Notes: a model not told the origin generated them from the sequence alone. A DNA stretch of 7,493 bases from DASRAA01 sp036512955 (GCA_036512955.1 DATBZX010000312.1:1-7493); one strand, 5' to 3'. Positions 1-5,996 are shown, counted from the first letter of the stretch. Numbers and translations are program-made.

Positions 1-1
1 A

Positions 2-1240
2 TTGAAGTTTGTGGTGGTCCATGCTGACTCGGGTGCAATGGGCGGATCGGGCTCGCAGGAGTTCATGGTGTACACCGATGCGGGCGAAGACCTGGTGGCG
101 AGCTGCTCCAGTTGCGGGTATGCCGCCAACCTTGAGAAGGCGACGTCGCGGCTCGATCCGGTGGTGGAGCTTGCTCCGACAGGTGATGGCAAGCCGGAAC
201 TGGTGCACACTCCGGGCAAGGGAGCGATTGCCGACGTATCGGAGTTTCTGAAGGTGCTGCCGACGCAGGACATCAAGGCCGTCGCGTACATGGCAACGGT
301 TCGAGGAGCACGAGAGGCCGGCCAGCCGGTGGACGAACTGAAGGCCGTAACGGTATTCCTGCGCGGCGACCACACGGTGAGCGAAACCAAGCTGCTGGCT
401 GTCTTGAACGGCGAGTTACGCAAGCAGAGCGGCAAAGACCTTGCGGCGGCGGATCTTCGGCCGATGGTCGCAGAAGAGGTGCAGCAATTCTTTGCGGGCC
501 CGGGTGGTTTTATCGGCCCGGTCGGTCCGCAGTTCGCTAAAGAAGCGCTGGCAGACGGCTTCACCGCGGTGATGGATAGCGGACTCGAAGGGCGGCACGA
601 CATGATTTGCGGCGCCAACAAGCTGGACTATCACTTACGCAATGTCACGCCGGGACGGGATTTCCAAGCTACCGTGGTGGCCGACGTCCGCAATGCGGTA
701 GAGGGCGAGGGCTGCCCGAACTGCGGCCATCCGCTGAAGATCGGCAAGGCGGTGGAGATCGGGCACATCTTCAAGCTGGGCTACAAGTATTCGGAGTCGA
801 TGGGCGCGCGGGTGCTCGATGAGCACGGCAAGGAAATCACGCCGATCATGGGCAGCTACGGCATTGGGCTGGAACGCATCCTGACGGCGTGCATCGAGCA
901 GAACAACGATGACAACGGCTTCTGGATGCCGACGAATATCGCTCCGTTTGAAGTGGTGGTGACGCCGACAAACACGGCGGACGAGAAGATCAACACTGGC
1001 GCTGAAGAAATCGCGGCGGCGTTAGAGGCCGCGGGAATCGACGTGCTGCTGGATGATCGCGACGAGCGTCCGGGAGTGAAGTTCAAGGACGCGGACCTGG
1101 TCGGAGTTCCCTACCGCATCAACGTCGGAAAGAAACTCGGCGAGGGAGTGGTGGAAGTCGTCACGCGCGCGGGGAGTACGCGGGTGGATGTCGCCGTCGG
1201 CGACGTGGTGGAGCACGTGAGGAAGCTGCTGCGGGGGTGA
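2..1240 (+). CDS. proS: Prolyl-tRNA synthetase, C-terminal part (5' end outside window)
   Basis: Class II aminoacyl-tRNA synthetase that charges tRNA-Pro with proline in the cytoplasm. The frame is open at the left edge, so the first codon seen (TTG) is not the true start; bacterial ProRS is about 570 residues, and motif 1 with the N-terminal catalytic part is missing. Seen here: the motif 2 region with ADSGAMGGSGSQEF at about residues 9-22 and CGYAAN near 38-43; then an insertion of roughly 150 residues matching the YbaK-like INS editing domain of bacterial-type ProRS, which in the family hydrolyses mischarged Ala-tRNA-Pro; motif 3 (GSYGIGLER, residues 284-292, ending in the conserved Arg); and a C-terminal anticodon-binding domain from about 310 to 412. 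A CPNCG pair precedes motif 3. The next gene is convergent, so proS ends its transcription unit at the hairpin at 1343-1373. Identification is firm. Confidence 0.97.
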   Translation: MKFVVVHADSGAMGGSGSQEFMVYTDAGEDLVASCSSCGYAANLEKATSRLDPVVELAPTGDGKPELVHTPGKGAIADVSEFLKVLPTQDIKAVAYMATVRGAREAGQPVDELKAVTVFLRGDHTVSETKLLAVLNGELRKQSGKDLAAADLRPMVAEEVQQFFAGPGGFIGPVGPQFAKEALADGFTAVMDSGLEGRHDMICGANKLDYHLRNVTPGRDFQATVVADVRNAVEGEGCPNCGHPLKIGKAVEIGHIFKLGYKYSESMGARVLDEHGKEITPIMGSYGIGLERILTACIEQNNDDNGFWMPTNIAPFEVVVTPTNTADEKINTGAEEIAAALEAAGIDVLLDDRDERPGVKFKDADLVGVPYRINVGKKLGEGVVEVVTRAGSTRVDVAVGDVVEHVRKLLRG

Positions 1241-1271
1241 AACGAACGTGTGCAGATTTCGCCGAGTATAG

Positions 1272-1319
1272 GGGTCCTTCGACTGCGTTCAGCAGACGCC
1301 TCACTTCGCTCAGGAGGAC
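1272..1319. repeat. Possible dispersed intergenic repeat
   Basis: Noncoding block between convergent genes. It begins with GGGTCCTTCGACTGCG and ends with CACTTCGCTCAGGAGGAC. The outer 5 bases are complementary (GTCCT at 1274-1278, AGGAC at 1315-1319), and a small inner GCGT/ACGC pair brackets TTCAGCA. From memory, blocks of the form TCCTTCGAC ... CGCTCAGGA recur between genes in acidobacterial and other bacterial genomes. There is only one copy in this window, so repetitiveness cannot be shown here. Confidence 0.4.
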
Positions 1320-1342
1320 TGCCTAAAAGGAAGCACGATCAG

Positions 1343-1373
1343 GAAAGGCCGAAGCTCGCTGCTTCGGCCTTTC
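1343..1373. terminator. Bidirectional hairpin terminator between convergent genes
   Basis: A perfect 13-bp stem (1343-1355 with 1361-1373; left arm GAAAGGCCGAAGC) closes a 5-base loop (TCGCT). Both arms end in three A:T pairs, so the transcript from either strand has a short U run at the stem base, though no long U-tract follows. It lies between the proS stop (1240) and the stop of the convergent gene (1389), which suggests that it serves both. Confidence 0.75.
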
Positions 1374-1388
1374 GGCGTTAAGTGGCGC

Positions 1389-2813
1389 TTACTGCGCGAC
1401 CTGTATTGCCGGGGGCTGCCAGGTGCCTGATCCCGGCAGAAGGATCGAGGGTGGCTCAGTCTTCGGCCAGTAGAGCCGCATCACCATGTAGATGGGTCCG
1501 TCGGGAGCGGGCAGCCAGTTGGATTTCTTGTCGGCGGATGGCGGGTCCGTCTGGATGTAGAGGGTCAGCGATCCGTCTTTATTCTTCTTCAGAGTCGGCA
1601 GCATCGGCGAGTTGATGAGGTAACGGTTGATCGGGTTCTCGATCAGCAATTGCGTCTTGCCGTCATACATCGTGACTGACCAGAAGGCGTTGACCGGAGG
1701 ATACTGGCCCGTGGCGAAGGTGAGCGTGTAGTTGTGCTTGCTCCCATCGAGAGGGTTGCCGGCGCCATCGTTCTTGGCCATGGGGTACATCGCCTCGACG
1801 GCGTCGTTGCCGAAGATTCCCGCGAGTGCCGCAGCCGCGCGCAGGAAGTAGTCGCCGTGATAGAAGGCACGATCCCCGAACGCTGATCCGACGGCCCAGC
1901 CATTGATCGTCTTCCCCATGGTGTCACGTTCTTTTCCGATCGCGTCATAGCCCTCTTTCACGCCGACACCCAATTCCGCCTTTTGCGCGTCGGAGAGTTT
2001 TGCCGGGTCGAAGGGCTTGCCCGCCTCGATCTCCACCTCAGCAAACTTCGCCCGTAGCGCCGTCTCCTCCGGCACTTCTGGACAGTACTGGAGAAGGAAG
2101 TTCAAGTATTTTGGGAAATCGGTCTTGAAGGCGTCCTCAGTAAACGCCGGGAAGTCAGGCATGGGCGGCGCGGGAGGCGCAGGCTGGTGCAGGAACGCCG
2201 ACAGCGGTTGAGCAGTGTATCCCGCCTGGATCTTCTTCACGTTATTAATGTCGGCTGAATTGAAGAGCTGGGTGCGGTAGATCACCAGGCCGAACTGTGT
2301 CTCGGAATGAAATACCTTCTTAAGGCCGGCTGGAGCCTCACCCTTCCAGCCGGGCCCAGCGATCATGTAGCAGCCAGGATCGTTGCCTGTGGCGCGGCTG
2401 CCGACGTATCCGTAATTGAACGAGTACATGTCCGTCAGTTGCACGGAGTAGTAGCGGTTCTTGTCGACCTTGGGCACGCAAAAGACTATCGGTTCGGCAC
2501 GAAGATCAACTTCGAGCATGGAGTATGGTGTATCGCTGTTGGGGGTTACGATAGCGGTGTCCTTCGGGGTGAACACCTGAGCGTCGCTAATGATCTTGTT
2601 GAACGGTCCTTTGTACTGGGAGTTGGTCTTATCGACGTTGAACTGGTACATGGCCTTGTACGCCGCGATCATCGGGAAGCCGTAAACGTAGGCCTGCTGA
2701 TAAGTGTCTTTGTGAGAAACCGCCCCGCGCACCGGAGCCTGTTGCTTGTTGCAAGACACGGTGGAGAGGAGTACGGCCGAGGCAAGAAGCAGCAATAGAG
2801 ATTTGGTTTTCAT
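1389..2813 (-). CDS. Alternative reading: separate DUF1254/DUF1214 lipoprotein from internal ATG
   Basis: An ATG at 2811-2813 within the long frame begins a typical export signal: MKTKS, a run of Leu/Ala, and LLSTVSC with a lipobox-like Cys at residue 21 (214 of the long frame). The -3 residue Thr is not ideal for a lipobox. A Shine-Dalgarno-like AAGGA (2825-2829) lies 11 bases upstream, so independent initiation giving a 474-residue envelope protein is plausible. Positions in long-frame numbering: DUF1254 has TPNSDTPYS (283-291) and NRYYSVQLTDMYS (312-324); DUF1214 has FWSVTMYD (570-577), NPINRY (587-592) and NWLPAP (625-630). These match the usual order and length of two-domain DUF1254/DUF1214 proteins, whose biochemical role is not established. 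A Pro-rich stretch (QPAPPAPPMP) joins the halves. The domain call is firm; whether it is a separate gene is the open question. Confidence 0.55.
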   Translation of the reverse strand: MKTKSLLLLLASAVLLSTVSCNKQQAPVRGAVSHKDTYQQAYVYGFPMIAAYKAMYQFNVDKTNSQYKGPFNKIISDAQVFTPKDTAIVTPNSDTPYSMLEVDLRAEPIVFCVPKVDKNRYYSVQLTDMYSFNYGYVGSRATGNDPGCYMIAGPGWKGEAPAGLKKVFHSETQFGLVIYRTQLFNSADINNVKKIQAGYTAQPLSAFLHQPAPPAPPMPDFPAFTEDAFKTDFPKYLNFLLQYCPEVPEETALRAKFAEVEIEAGKPFDPAKLSDAQKAELGVGVKEGYDAIGKERDTMGKTINGWAVGSAFGDRAFYHGDYFLRAAAALAGIFGNDAVEAMYPMAKNDGAGNPLDGSKHNYTLTFATGQYPPVNAFWSVTMYDGKTQLLIENPINRYLINSPMLPTLKKNKDGSLTLYIQTDPPSADKKSNWLPAPDGPIYMVMRLYWPKTEPPSILLPGSGTWQPPAIQVAQ

Positions 2814-3392
2814 TGCGATTGCGATCCTTGAGTCTTTTCCGGCTAACCCCAGTTCCGTCGCGATGCTCTTCATCGCCTCGATGCAAAACGCGATGTGCTC
2901 GTCGAGGTCGACACCCATCTCGGCGGCACCGTTGATGATGTCTTCGCGGCTGACGGAGCGGGCGAAGGCTTTGTCCTTCATCCGCTTTCGCACCGACTTG
3001 GCATCGACTTCCGCCAGCGACTTGTTGGGCTTGATCAGGGCGGTGGCGGTGATGAATCCCGCGAGTTCGTCGCAGGCGAAGAGCGTCTTCTCGAGCAAGC
3101 TCTCCCGCGGAACTCCGCTATAACTGGCGTGCGACAAAATCGCGCGGCGTATTTCTTCCGACACGCCCCGCTCCTTCAGGATCTTGCTGCCCTTGGCCGG
3201 ATGCTCCTCGGCGGTGGGATATTTTTCGTAATCGAAGTCGTGAATGAGGCCCACGAGGCCCCAGAGTTCTTCGTCCTCGCCGAATTTTCGGGCGTAGGCG
3301 CGGAGGCAGGCTTCCACAGAAAGTGCGTGTTTGCGAAGACTTTCTGATAGGGTGAACTCAGTTAGTAAACACCACGCATCGTCGCGCGTCAT
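1389..3392 (-). CDS. HD-domain phosphohydrolase fused in frame to DUF1254/DUF1214 lipoprotein-like protein
   Basis: One 667-residue frame containing what look like two proteins. Residues 1-193 are an HD-superfamily metal-dependent phosphohydrolase: H22, the H51-D52 doublet in GLIHDFDYEKYP, H64, H88 and D108 in CDELAGF fit the metal-binding pattern. Such stand-alone HD proteins are about 185-190 residues and end near an ELGL segment, exactly as here (about 182-185). Residues 194-667 then begin with a fresh lipoprotein-type signal peptide and continue as DUF1254 plus DUF1214. The start is supported by GGAG at 3402-3405, 9 bases before ATG. If translated as one chain, the signal segment would become an internal anchor with HD in the cytoplasm and DUF1254 outside. 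Two separate genes whose stop has been lost or misread is at least as likely. The HD substrate is unknown (nucleotide or phosphoester). The gene diverges from the regulator at 3601. Confidence 0.65.
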   Translation of the reverse strand: MTRDDAWCLLTEFTLSESLRKHALSVEACLRAYARKFGEDEELWGLVGLIHDFDYEKYPTAEEHPAKGSKILKERGVSEEIRRAILSHASYSGVPRESLLEKTLFACDELAGFITATALIKPNKSLAEVDAKSVRKRMKDKAFARSVSREDIINGAAEMGVDLDEHIAFCIEAMKSIATELGLAGKDSRIAIAMKTKSLLLLLASAVLLSTVSCNKQQAPVRGAVSHKDTYQQAYVYGFPMIAAYKAMYQFNVDKTNSQYKGPFNKIISDAQVFTPKDTAIVTPNSDTPYSMLEVDLRAEPIVFCVPKVDKNRYYSVQLTDMYSFNYGYVGSRATGNDPGCYMIAGPGWKGEAPAGLKKVFHSETQFGLVIYRTQLFNSADINNVKKIQAGYTAQPLSAFLHQPAPPAPPMPDFPAFTEDAFKTDFPKYLNFLLQYCPEVPEETALRAKFAEVEIEAGKPFDPAKLSDAQKAELGVGVKEGYDAIGKERDTMGKTINGWAVGSAFGDRAFYHGDYFLRAAAALAGIFGNDAVEAMYPMAKNDGAGNPLDGSKHNYTLTFATGQYPPVNAFWSVTMYDGKTQLLIENPINRYLINSPMLPTLKKNKDGSLTLYIQTDPPSADKKSNWLPAPDGPIYMVMRLYWPKTEPPSILLPGSGTWQPPAIQVAQ

Positions 3393-3489
3393 TGCGGTTT
3401 TCTCCGGTATTTATCGGGGTATTGTCCGCCAGTGTGGGCGGAGGCCATAGAATTTGCACAGATATTTCGGGTTTCGCCGATCTGCCCTC

Positions 3490-3518
3490 TTGACTCTATC
3501 AAACGTATGCCGCAAAGT
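3490..3518 (+). promoter_or_regulatory. Candidate promoter of the XRE regulator gene
   Basis: TTGACT at 3490-3495 matches the -35 consensus at 5 of 6 positions. At 17-base spacing the -10 position reads CAAAGT (3513-3518), only a 3 of 6 match. Transcription would start near 3525, about 75 bases before the ATG and just upstream of the inverted repeat at 3534-3559. Confidence 0.3.
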
Positions 3519-3533
3519 ACGGTTAGTTCCAAT

Positions 3534-3559
3534 GGATCAAGGGGTTGTTGAATTGATCC
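3534..3559. promoter_or_regulatory. Inverted repeat, possible operator
   Basis: Perfect 7-bp arms GGATCAA (3534-3540) and TTGATCC (3553-3559) flank 12 bases, with arm centres 19 bp apart. That spacing suits a dimeric helix-turn-helix protein binding two turns of DNA. It lies in the divergent gap, 41 bases upstream of the XRE start. Autoregulation by that protein is an inference. Confidence 0.4.
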
Positions 3560-3600
3560 GTGGGGAATCCGTGCCCTGCTCTGGCACTCCCAAAAACTGA

Positions 3601-4137
3601 ATGGCAACGACTCTCGCACCCGTAGAAGACCGGGAAGTGGTGAGATGCGACCACTGTCATCTCGTCCAGTTCAGAACCAGCAATAACCTTTGCCGTAAAT
3701 GCCGCACGTCCCTGGATGAGGACGAACCTGAGCCAATCCTCGCACAGCCGTTGCCGGTGATGGAACCGGCAGGTGCAAACCGCTCGGAGGTGCAGGTGGC
3801 GCAGGCCATCCGCAGCTTGCGACTGGGCCATGGACTGAGCCAGCGCCAACTGGCGTTGCGCATGGGCGTGCCGCGCACCTACGTCTCAAAGATCGAGAAC
3901 GAGAAAGCCACGCCGACTCTGTCGTCGCTGGCGCGGCTGGCGGAAGCCTTGACGGTTTCGGTACCCGAGTTGTTGCGCGCGTGCGCTCCGTCTCGGCAAC
4001 ACGAGATTGACGAGTTAATGGCAGACCCGTTCATCGCGGAGATGGCGGTGTTCACCAAGCAACTCGATGACATGCAGCGCACCAGCGTGCTGGCGCAGAT
4101 TCGCGACCTCGTGTCGCATCCGCGGCGTATCGCTTAG
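3601..4137 (+). CDS. XRE-family transcriptional regulator with N-terminal Cys4 zinc-ribbon-like motif
   Basis: Predicted DNA-binding regulator of 178 residues. Residues 16-34 carry C16-x2-C19 and C31-x2-C34 (CDHCHLVQF ... CRKC), a Cys4 arrangement expected to bind zinc. An acidic, Pro-rich linker runs to about 60. An XRE/Cro-type helix-turn-helix spans about 64-125: the GLSQRQLALRMGV helix pair, the recognition helix near RTYVSKIEN (92-100), then the typical TPTLSSLARLAEAL (104-117). The last 50 residues are charged and probably helical, perhaps for dimerisation. The ATG at 3601 directly follows an in-frame TGA (3598-3600), so it is the most upstream start possible; no good Shine-Dalgarno is visible before it. 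The gene stands alone, divergent from the HD gene and convergent with the bicupin. I recall similar proteins from Acidobacteriota, but the target genes are unknown. A nearby dyad may be its operator. Confidence 0.9.
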   Translation: MATTLAPVEDREVVRCDHCHLVQFRTSNNLCRKCRTSLDEDEPEPILAQPLPVMEPAGANRSEVQVAQAIRSLRLGHGLSQRQLALRMGVPRTYVSKIENEKATPTLSSLARLAEALTVSVPELLRACAPSRQHEIDELMADPFIAEMAVFTKQLDDMQRTSVLAQIRDLVSHPRRIA

Positions 4138-4150
4138 TTTGTATGCATGA

Positions 4151-4184
4151 TTGCGCTGCTGCTCAGCGGTGACCGGCAGCGCAA
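4151..4184 (+). other. Stable hairpin just after the XRE stop
   Basis: An 11-bp stem with one G-U pair (TTGCGCTGCTG at 4151-4161 with CGGCAGCGCAA at 4174-4184) closes a 12-base loop. It starts 14 bases after the stop codon. No U-tract follows, so it is more likely a 3'-end stabilising or structural element than a terminator. It may belong to a structured 3' UTR together with the hairpin at 4285-4315. Confidence 0.5.
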
Positions 4185-4284
4185 AAGTTCTGGGCCCCTA
4201 CTGCGCGGCGAAGCCCCGGCGCAACGTCCGTACTCCAGCGGCGATGTGAAGTCCGGGAAGACCGCGTGAACCAAAGCCGACCGG

Positions 4285-4319
4285 AAAGCGCCGAGGCCTC
4301 GTGCCTTGGCGTTTTCTTT
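4285..4319 (+). terminator. Intrinsic terminator downstream of the XRE gene
   Basis: A 13-bp stem with two G-U pairs (4285-4297, AAAGCGCCGAGGC, with 4303-4315, GCCTTGGCGTTTT) and a 5-base loop runs into TTTTCTTT on the + strand. This is a classic Rho-independent form. It lies 147 bases past the XRE stop and 25 bases beyond the 3' end of the convergent bicupin gene, so it may also limit transcription from that side. Confidence 0.75.
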
Positions 4320-4344
4320 GCGCGTTGCTCATAGATTGGCGGGG

Positions 4345-5016
4345 CTACTTTAACTCAAACTCGACAATTTGACCTTCGGTAGAGCCCTCGTTGGCCAAGC
4401 TATGGGTAACCCCGACATTCACCCAGTGAAAGTCGCCCGCTTTGACTTGCTCGGTTCGCGATTTGCCATCGGGTGCCGTCATCTTCAGTTGCATGGGCGA
4501 GACAGCCACGATGAGGTACGGACGCGTATGGGTGTGCATTGCAGTCGCTGTTCCGGGCGTAATGACCCATCGGTAAACGCGGACGCTCGGATTTTCGGCG
4601 GCAATTGGAGCTGCGGCTGATGTGGAGGGGTGTTCTGGACGGTGGAGCAACTCCAGGTCGATGACGTCCATGGTGGTGCTCCCGACATTGTGTACGCGGT
4701 GGGTGAGCGGCTTATCGGTGCATGTGTCTGAGAATACATCGCCGGGAGCGGACGTAGTGGGTGGACCCTCTGCTTCTCCAAGTCGCTGCCCCGTCGTGGT
4801 GTTGTTCGACAGTTCGACGCCCGTCCGATCGCAAGAGTGAATGTGGTACGCCGTACGCTCGCCAGGCGCTAGGACGGCATGGATGACCACGATGTCGTCG
4901 TTCTTGAATTGCACATGGTGGTACGGCTCCTGCACCACGGGAACCGGAGTCTCTTGAGTTGCGCCGACGGCAAGCAAGAAAAGCAGGCAAAGTGCGGTTC
5001 GGAAGAAGAGTTTCAG
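4345..5016 (-). CDS. Exported two-domain cupin (bicupin), probable CTG start
   Basis: Predicted periplasmic or secreted double beta-barrel protein, 223 residues with the start chosen here. The only canonical-type start near the N-terminus, TTG at 4975-4977, falls inside the hydrophobic core of a signal peptide. Reading upstream, CTG at 5014-5016 lies 7 bases after a perfect AAGGAG (5024-5029) and gives MKLFFRTALCLLFLLAVGA, a complete signal peptide with likely cleavage after AVGA. No ATG, GTG or TTG lies upstream in frame as far as I followed it. Cupin 1 (about 35-135): APGERTAYHIHS with H58 and H60, then GVEL with E68, and a later PGDVF. Cupin 2 (about 148-222): TPGTATAMHTHTRPY with H161 and H163, GDFHW with H197, and THSLAN with H205, a good metal-binding set. 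The substrate is unknown. The gene appears monocistronic, with a TATAAT box upstream. Confidence 0.85.
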   Translation of the reverse strand: MKLFFRTALCLLFLLAVGATQETPVPVVQEPYHHVQFKNDDIVVIHAVLAPGERTAYHIHSCDRTGVELSNNTTTGQRLGEAEGPPTTSAPGDVFSDTCTDKPLTHRVHNVGSTTMDVIDLELLHRPEHPSTSAAAPIAAENPSVRVYRWVITPGTATAMHTHTRPYLIVAVSPMQLKMTAPDGKSRTEQVKAGDFHWVNVGVTHSLANEGSTEGQIVEFELK

Positions 5017-5023
5017 GACGATG

Positions 5024-5029
5024 CTCCTT
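5024..5029 (-). promoter_or_regulatory. Shine-Dalgarno site that decides the CTG start
   Basis: The minus strand reads AAGGAG, then 7 bases, then CTG at 5014-5016. The TTG at 4977 is 46 bases from this site, too far to use it. This is the main reason for extending the bicupin upstream to a non-canonical start. Confidence 0.65.
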
Positions 5030-5085
5030 GAAGAGGGATAACGCTGGCAGTCCGCACTGGATGTTCTCGGTGAAGGGCCGGGAGG

Positions 5086-5091
5086 ATTATA
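5086..5091 (-). promoter_or_regulatory. Consensus -10 box for the bicupin gene
   Basis: The minus strand carries a perfect TATAAT here. The -35 position at 16-18 bp spacing is poor (around CACGAG), so an activator or alternative recognition may be needed. The predicted transcription start near 5079 leaves a leader of about 62 bases that includes the AAGGAG and the CTG start. Confidence 0.45.
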
Positions 5092-5207
5092 GACGATAGA
5101 GTCATGGCCTCGTGATTCGGCACTTTTTGAGGCGAGAAATCGGAGTTTCTGATGTTTACTGCAGCGACTGTCCCTGCTGGGGGAACTTCGCGGTGATCTT
5201 TGGTCCG

Positions 5208-5996
5208 TTATTGCGACTTTTTCGGAGTTGGTTCCGGTGCGGGAAGCAGATGGATTTTGCGATTGATGTTCGGCCAGTATTGGCGCAACAGGTTTCCGCC
5301 GAACTGCCAGCCGATATCGGAGGCATAGCGAGTAAACATGTCGCCGACTCCGTTGTTCCCTTCCGGATAGTACGTGGTGGCCAGGGCTTCGGCCGCCAGT
5401 GGGCCGACCAATCCCGCGTAGTTGGCTACGGGCTTACCGGAGTCGCTGCGCGTGGCAAACACGCGGATCGCGGAATATTTCACTGCCTGCTTGAACGACA
5501 GGTTCTTCTTCACGTAGAAGCGTGGGTCTTCGTGCATCACCGACGCGATCGCGAAATTCCCAATCAGGTTGCCCGAAGCGCTGCGGGCCATGTCGGCCCC
5601 AACCCGCTTGCCATAGCCTTCGGCACCCTGGCCGTAGCCTTCGGGAGTGTTGATGGCCTGGCTGAAGGCCGAGCCGATCAACGCTCCGCCGATGGTGGCC
5701 AGTGAGACACTGTTACGGCACGCCAGTTCGAACTTCTGCCCCGGGCTAAGCGGGCCGGTGTTGGTGGCCAGGGTGGGAAACACCCACGAACTTTTCGACA
5801 GTACCGAGAACAGGCCTCCGCCGCTCTGGTCAGTGCTTTCTGCCGGCGTCGCGGATTTTGTTTGCGCGGTGGCGGAAGGGGCGTCGGGCAGATTGCTGGA
5901 CGAAGATTGTTGCGCCACGCTTCCGGCGCATAAGAAGCAACAGACGGCAAATGTCAAAAAAAGGCGCCGCATCCCGGCGCCCTGGTTATTTTGCAA
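5208..5996 (-). CDS. Exported acidobacterial protein of unknown function (LPDAPS type)
   Basis: 262 residues with an N-terminal signal peptide: basic MRR at 9-11, hydrophobic LFLTFAVCCFLCAG at 12-25, and likely cleavage at SVA-QQ (28/29). The mature part opens with a low-complexity Ser/Gln/Ala/Thr region including SSSSNLPDAPSA (31-42); I recall this short motif after signal peptides of acidobacterial envelope proteins. The body has GGALIGSAFSQAINTPEGYG, GYGKRVGADMARSASGN, HEDPRFYV and NYAGLVGPLAAEALATTYYPEG. Similar Gly/Ala-rich patterns with a GYGKR and H-x-DPR(F/Y) core occur in unnamed acidobacterial proteins that I remember as probably outer-membrane associated. No catalytic motif is evident. 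The TTG start is chosen for its GAGGAG site; the alternative is ATG at 5970-5972. The stop of the upstream same-strand membrane-protein gene is 54 bases away, so co-transcription is possible. Confidence 0.85.
   Translation of the reverse strand: MQNNQGAGMRRLFLTFAVCCFLCAGSVAQQSSSSNLPDAPSATAQTKSATPAESTDQSGGGLFSVLSKSSWVFPTLATNTGPLSPGQKFELACRNSVSLATIGGALIGSAFSQAINTPEGYGQGAEGYGKRVGADMARSASGNLIGNFAIASVMHEDPRFYVKKNLSFKQAVKYSAIRVFATRSDSGKPVANYAGLVGPLAAEALATTYYPEGNNGVGDMFTRYASDIGWQFGGNLLRQYWPNINRKIHLLPAPEPTPKKSQ
5956..5983 (-). terminator. Terminator-like hairpin with U7 tract over the start of the LPDAPS gene
   Basis: On the minus strand AGGGCGCC pairs with GGCGCCTT (8 bp, one G-U) around a 7-base GGGATGC loop, and the right arm runs into seven consecutive T (5956-5962). 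The loop contains the alternative ATG. This has the form of an intrinsic terminator but lies within codons 5-14 of the gene. It could attenuate this gene, or end transcription arriving from the membrane-protein gene upstream. Confidence 0.5.

Noticed and set aside
2307..2798. Open frame of 163 residues on the + strand
   Set aside because: Antisense to the DUF1254/DUF1214 coding region; arginine/valine-rich translation with no recognisable domain. The opposite frame is clearly a real gene.
2895..3347. Open frame of 150 residues on the + strand
   Set aside because: Antisense to the HD domain, whose metal-binding motifs are clear; a high-GC shadow.
3425..3442. TCCGCC / GGCGGA hairpin upstream of the HD gene
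   Set aside because: Only 6 bp in a GC-rich background, with no link to a promoter or terminator.
3389..3619. Open frame of 76 residues on the - strand across the divergent gap
   Set aside because: It overlaps the starts of both divergent genes and the candidate promoter and dyad; no Shine-Dalgarno, no domain, atypical composition.
5112..5705. Open frame of 197 residues on the + strand
   Set aside because: Mostly antisense to the LPDAPS gene, with composition typical of a GC-rich shadow.
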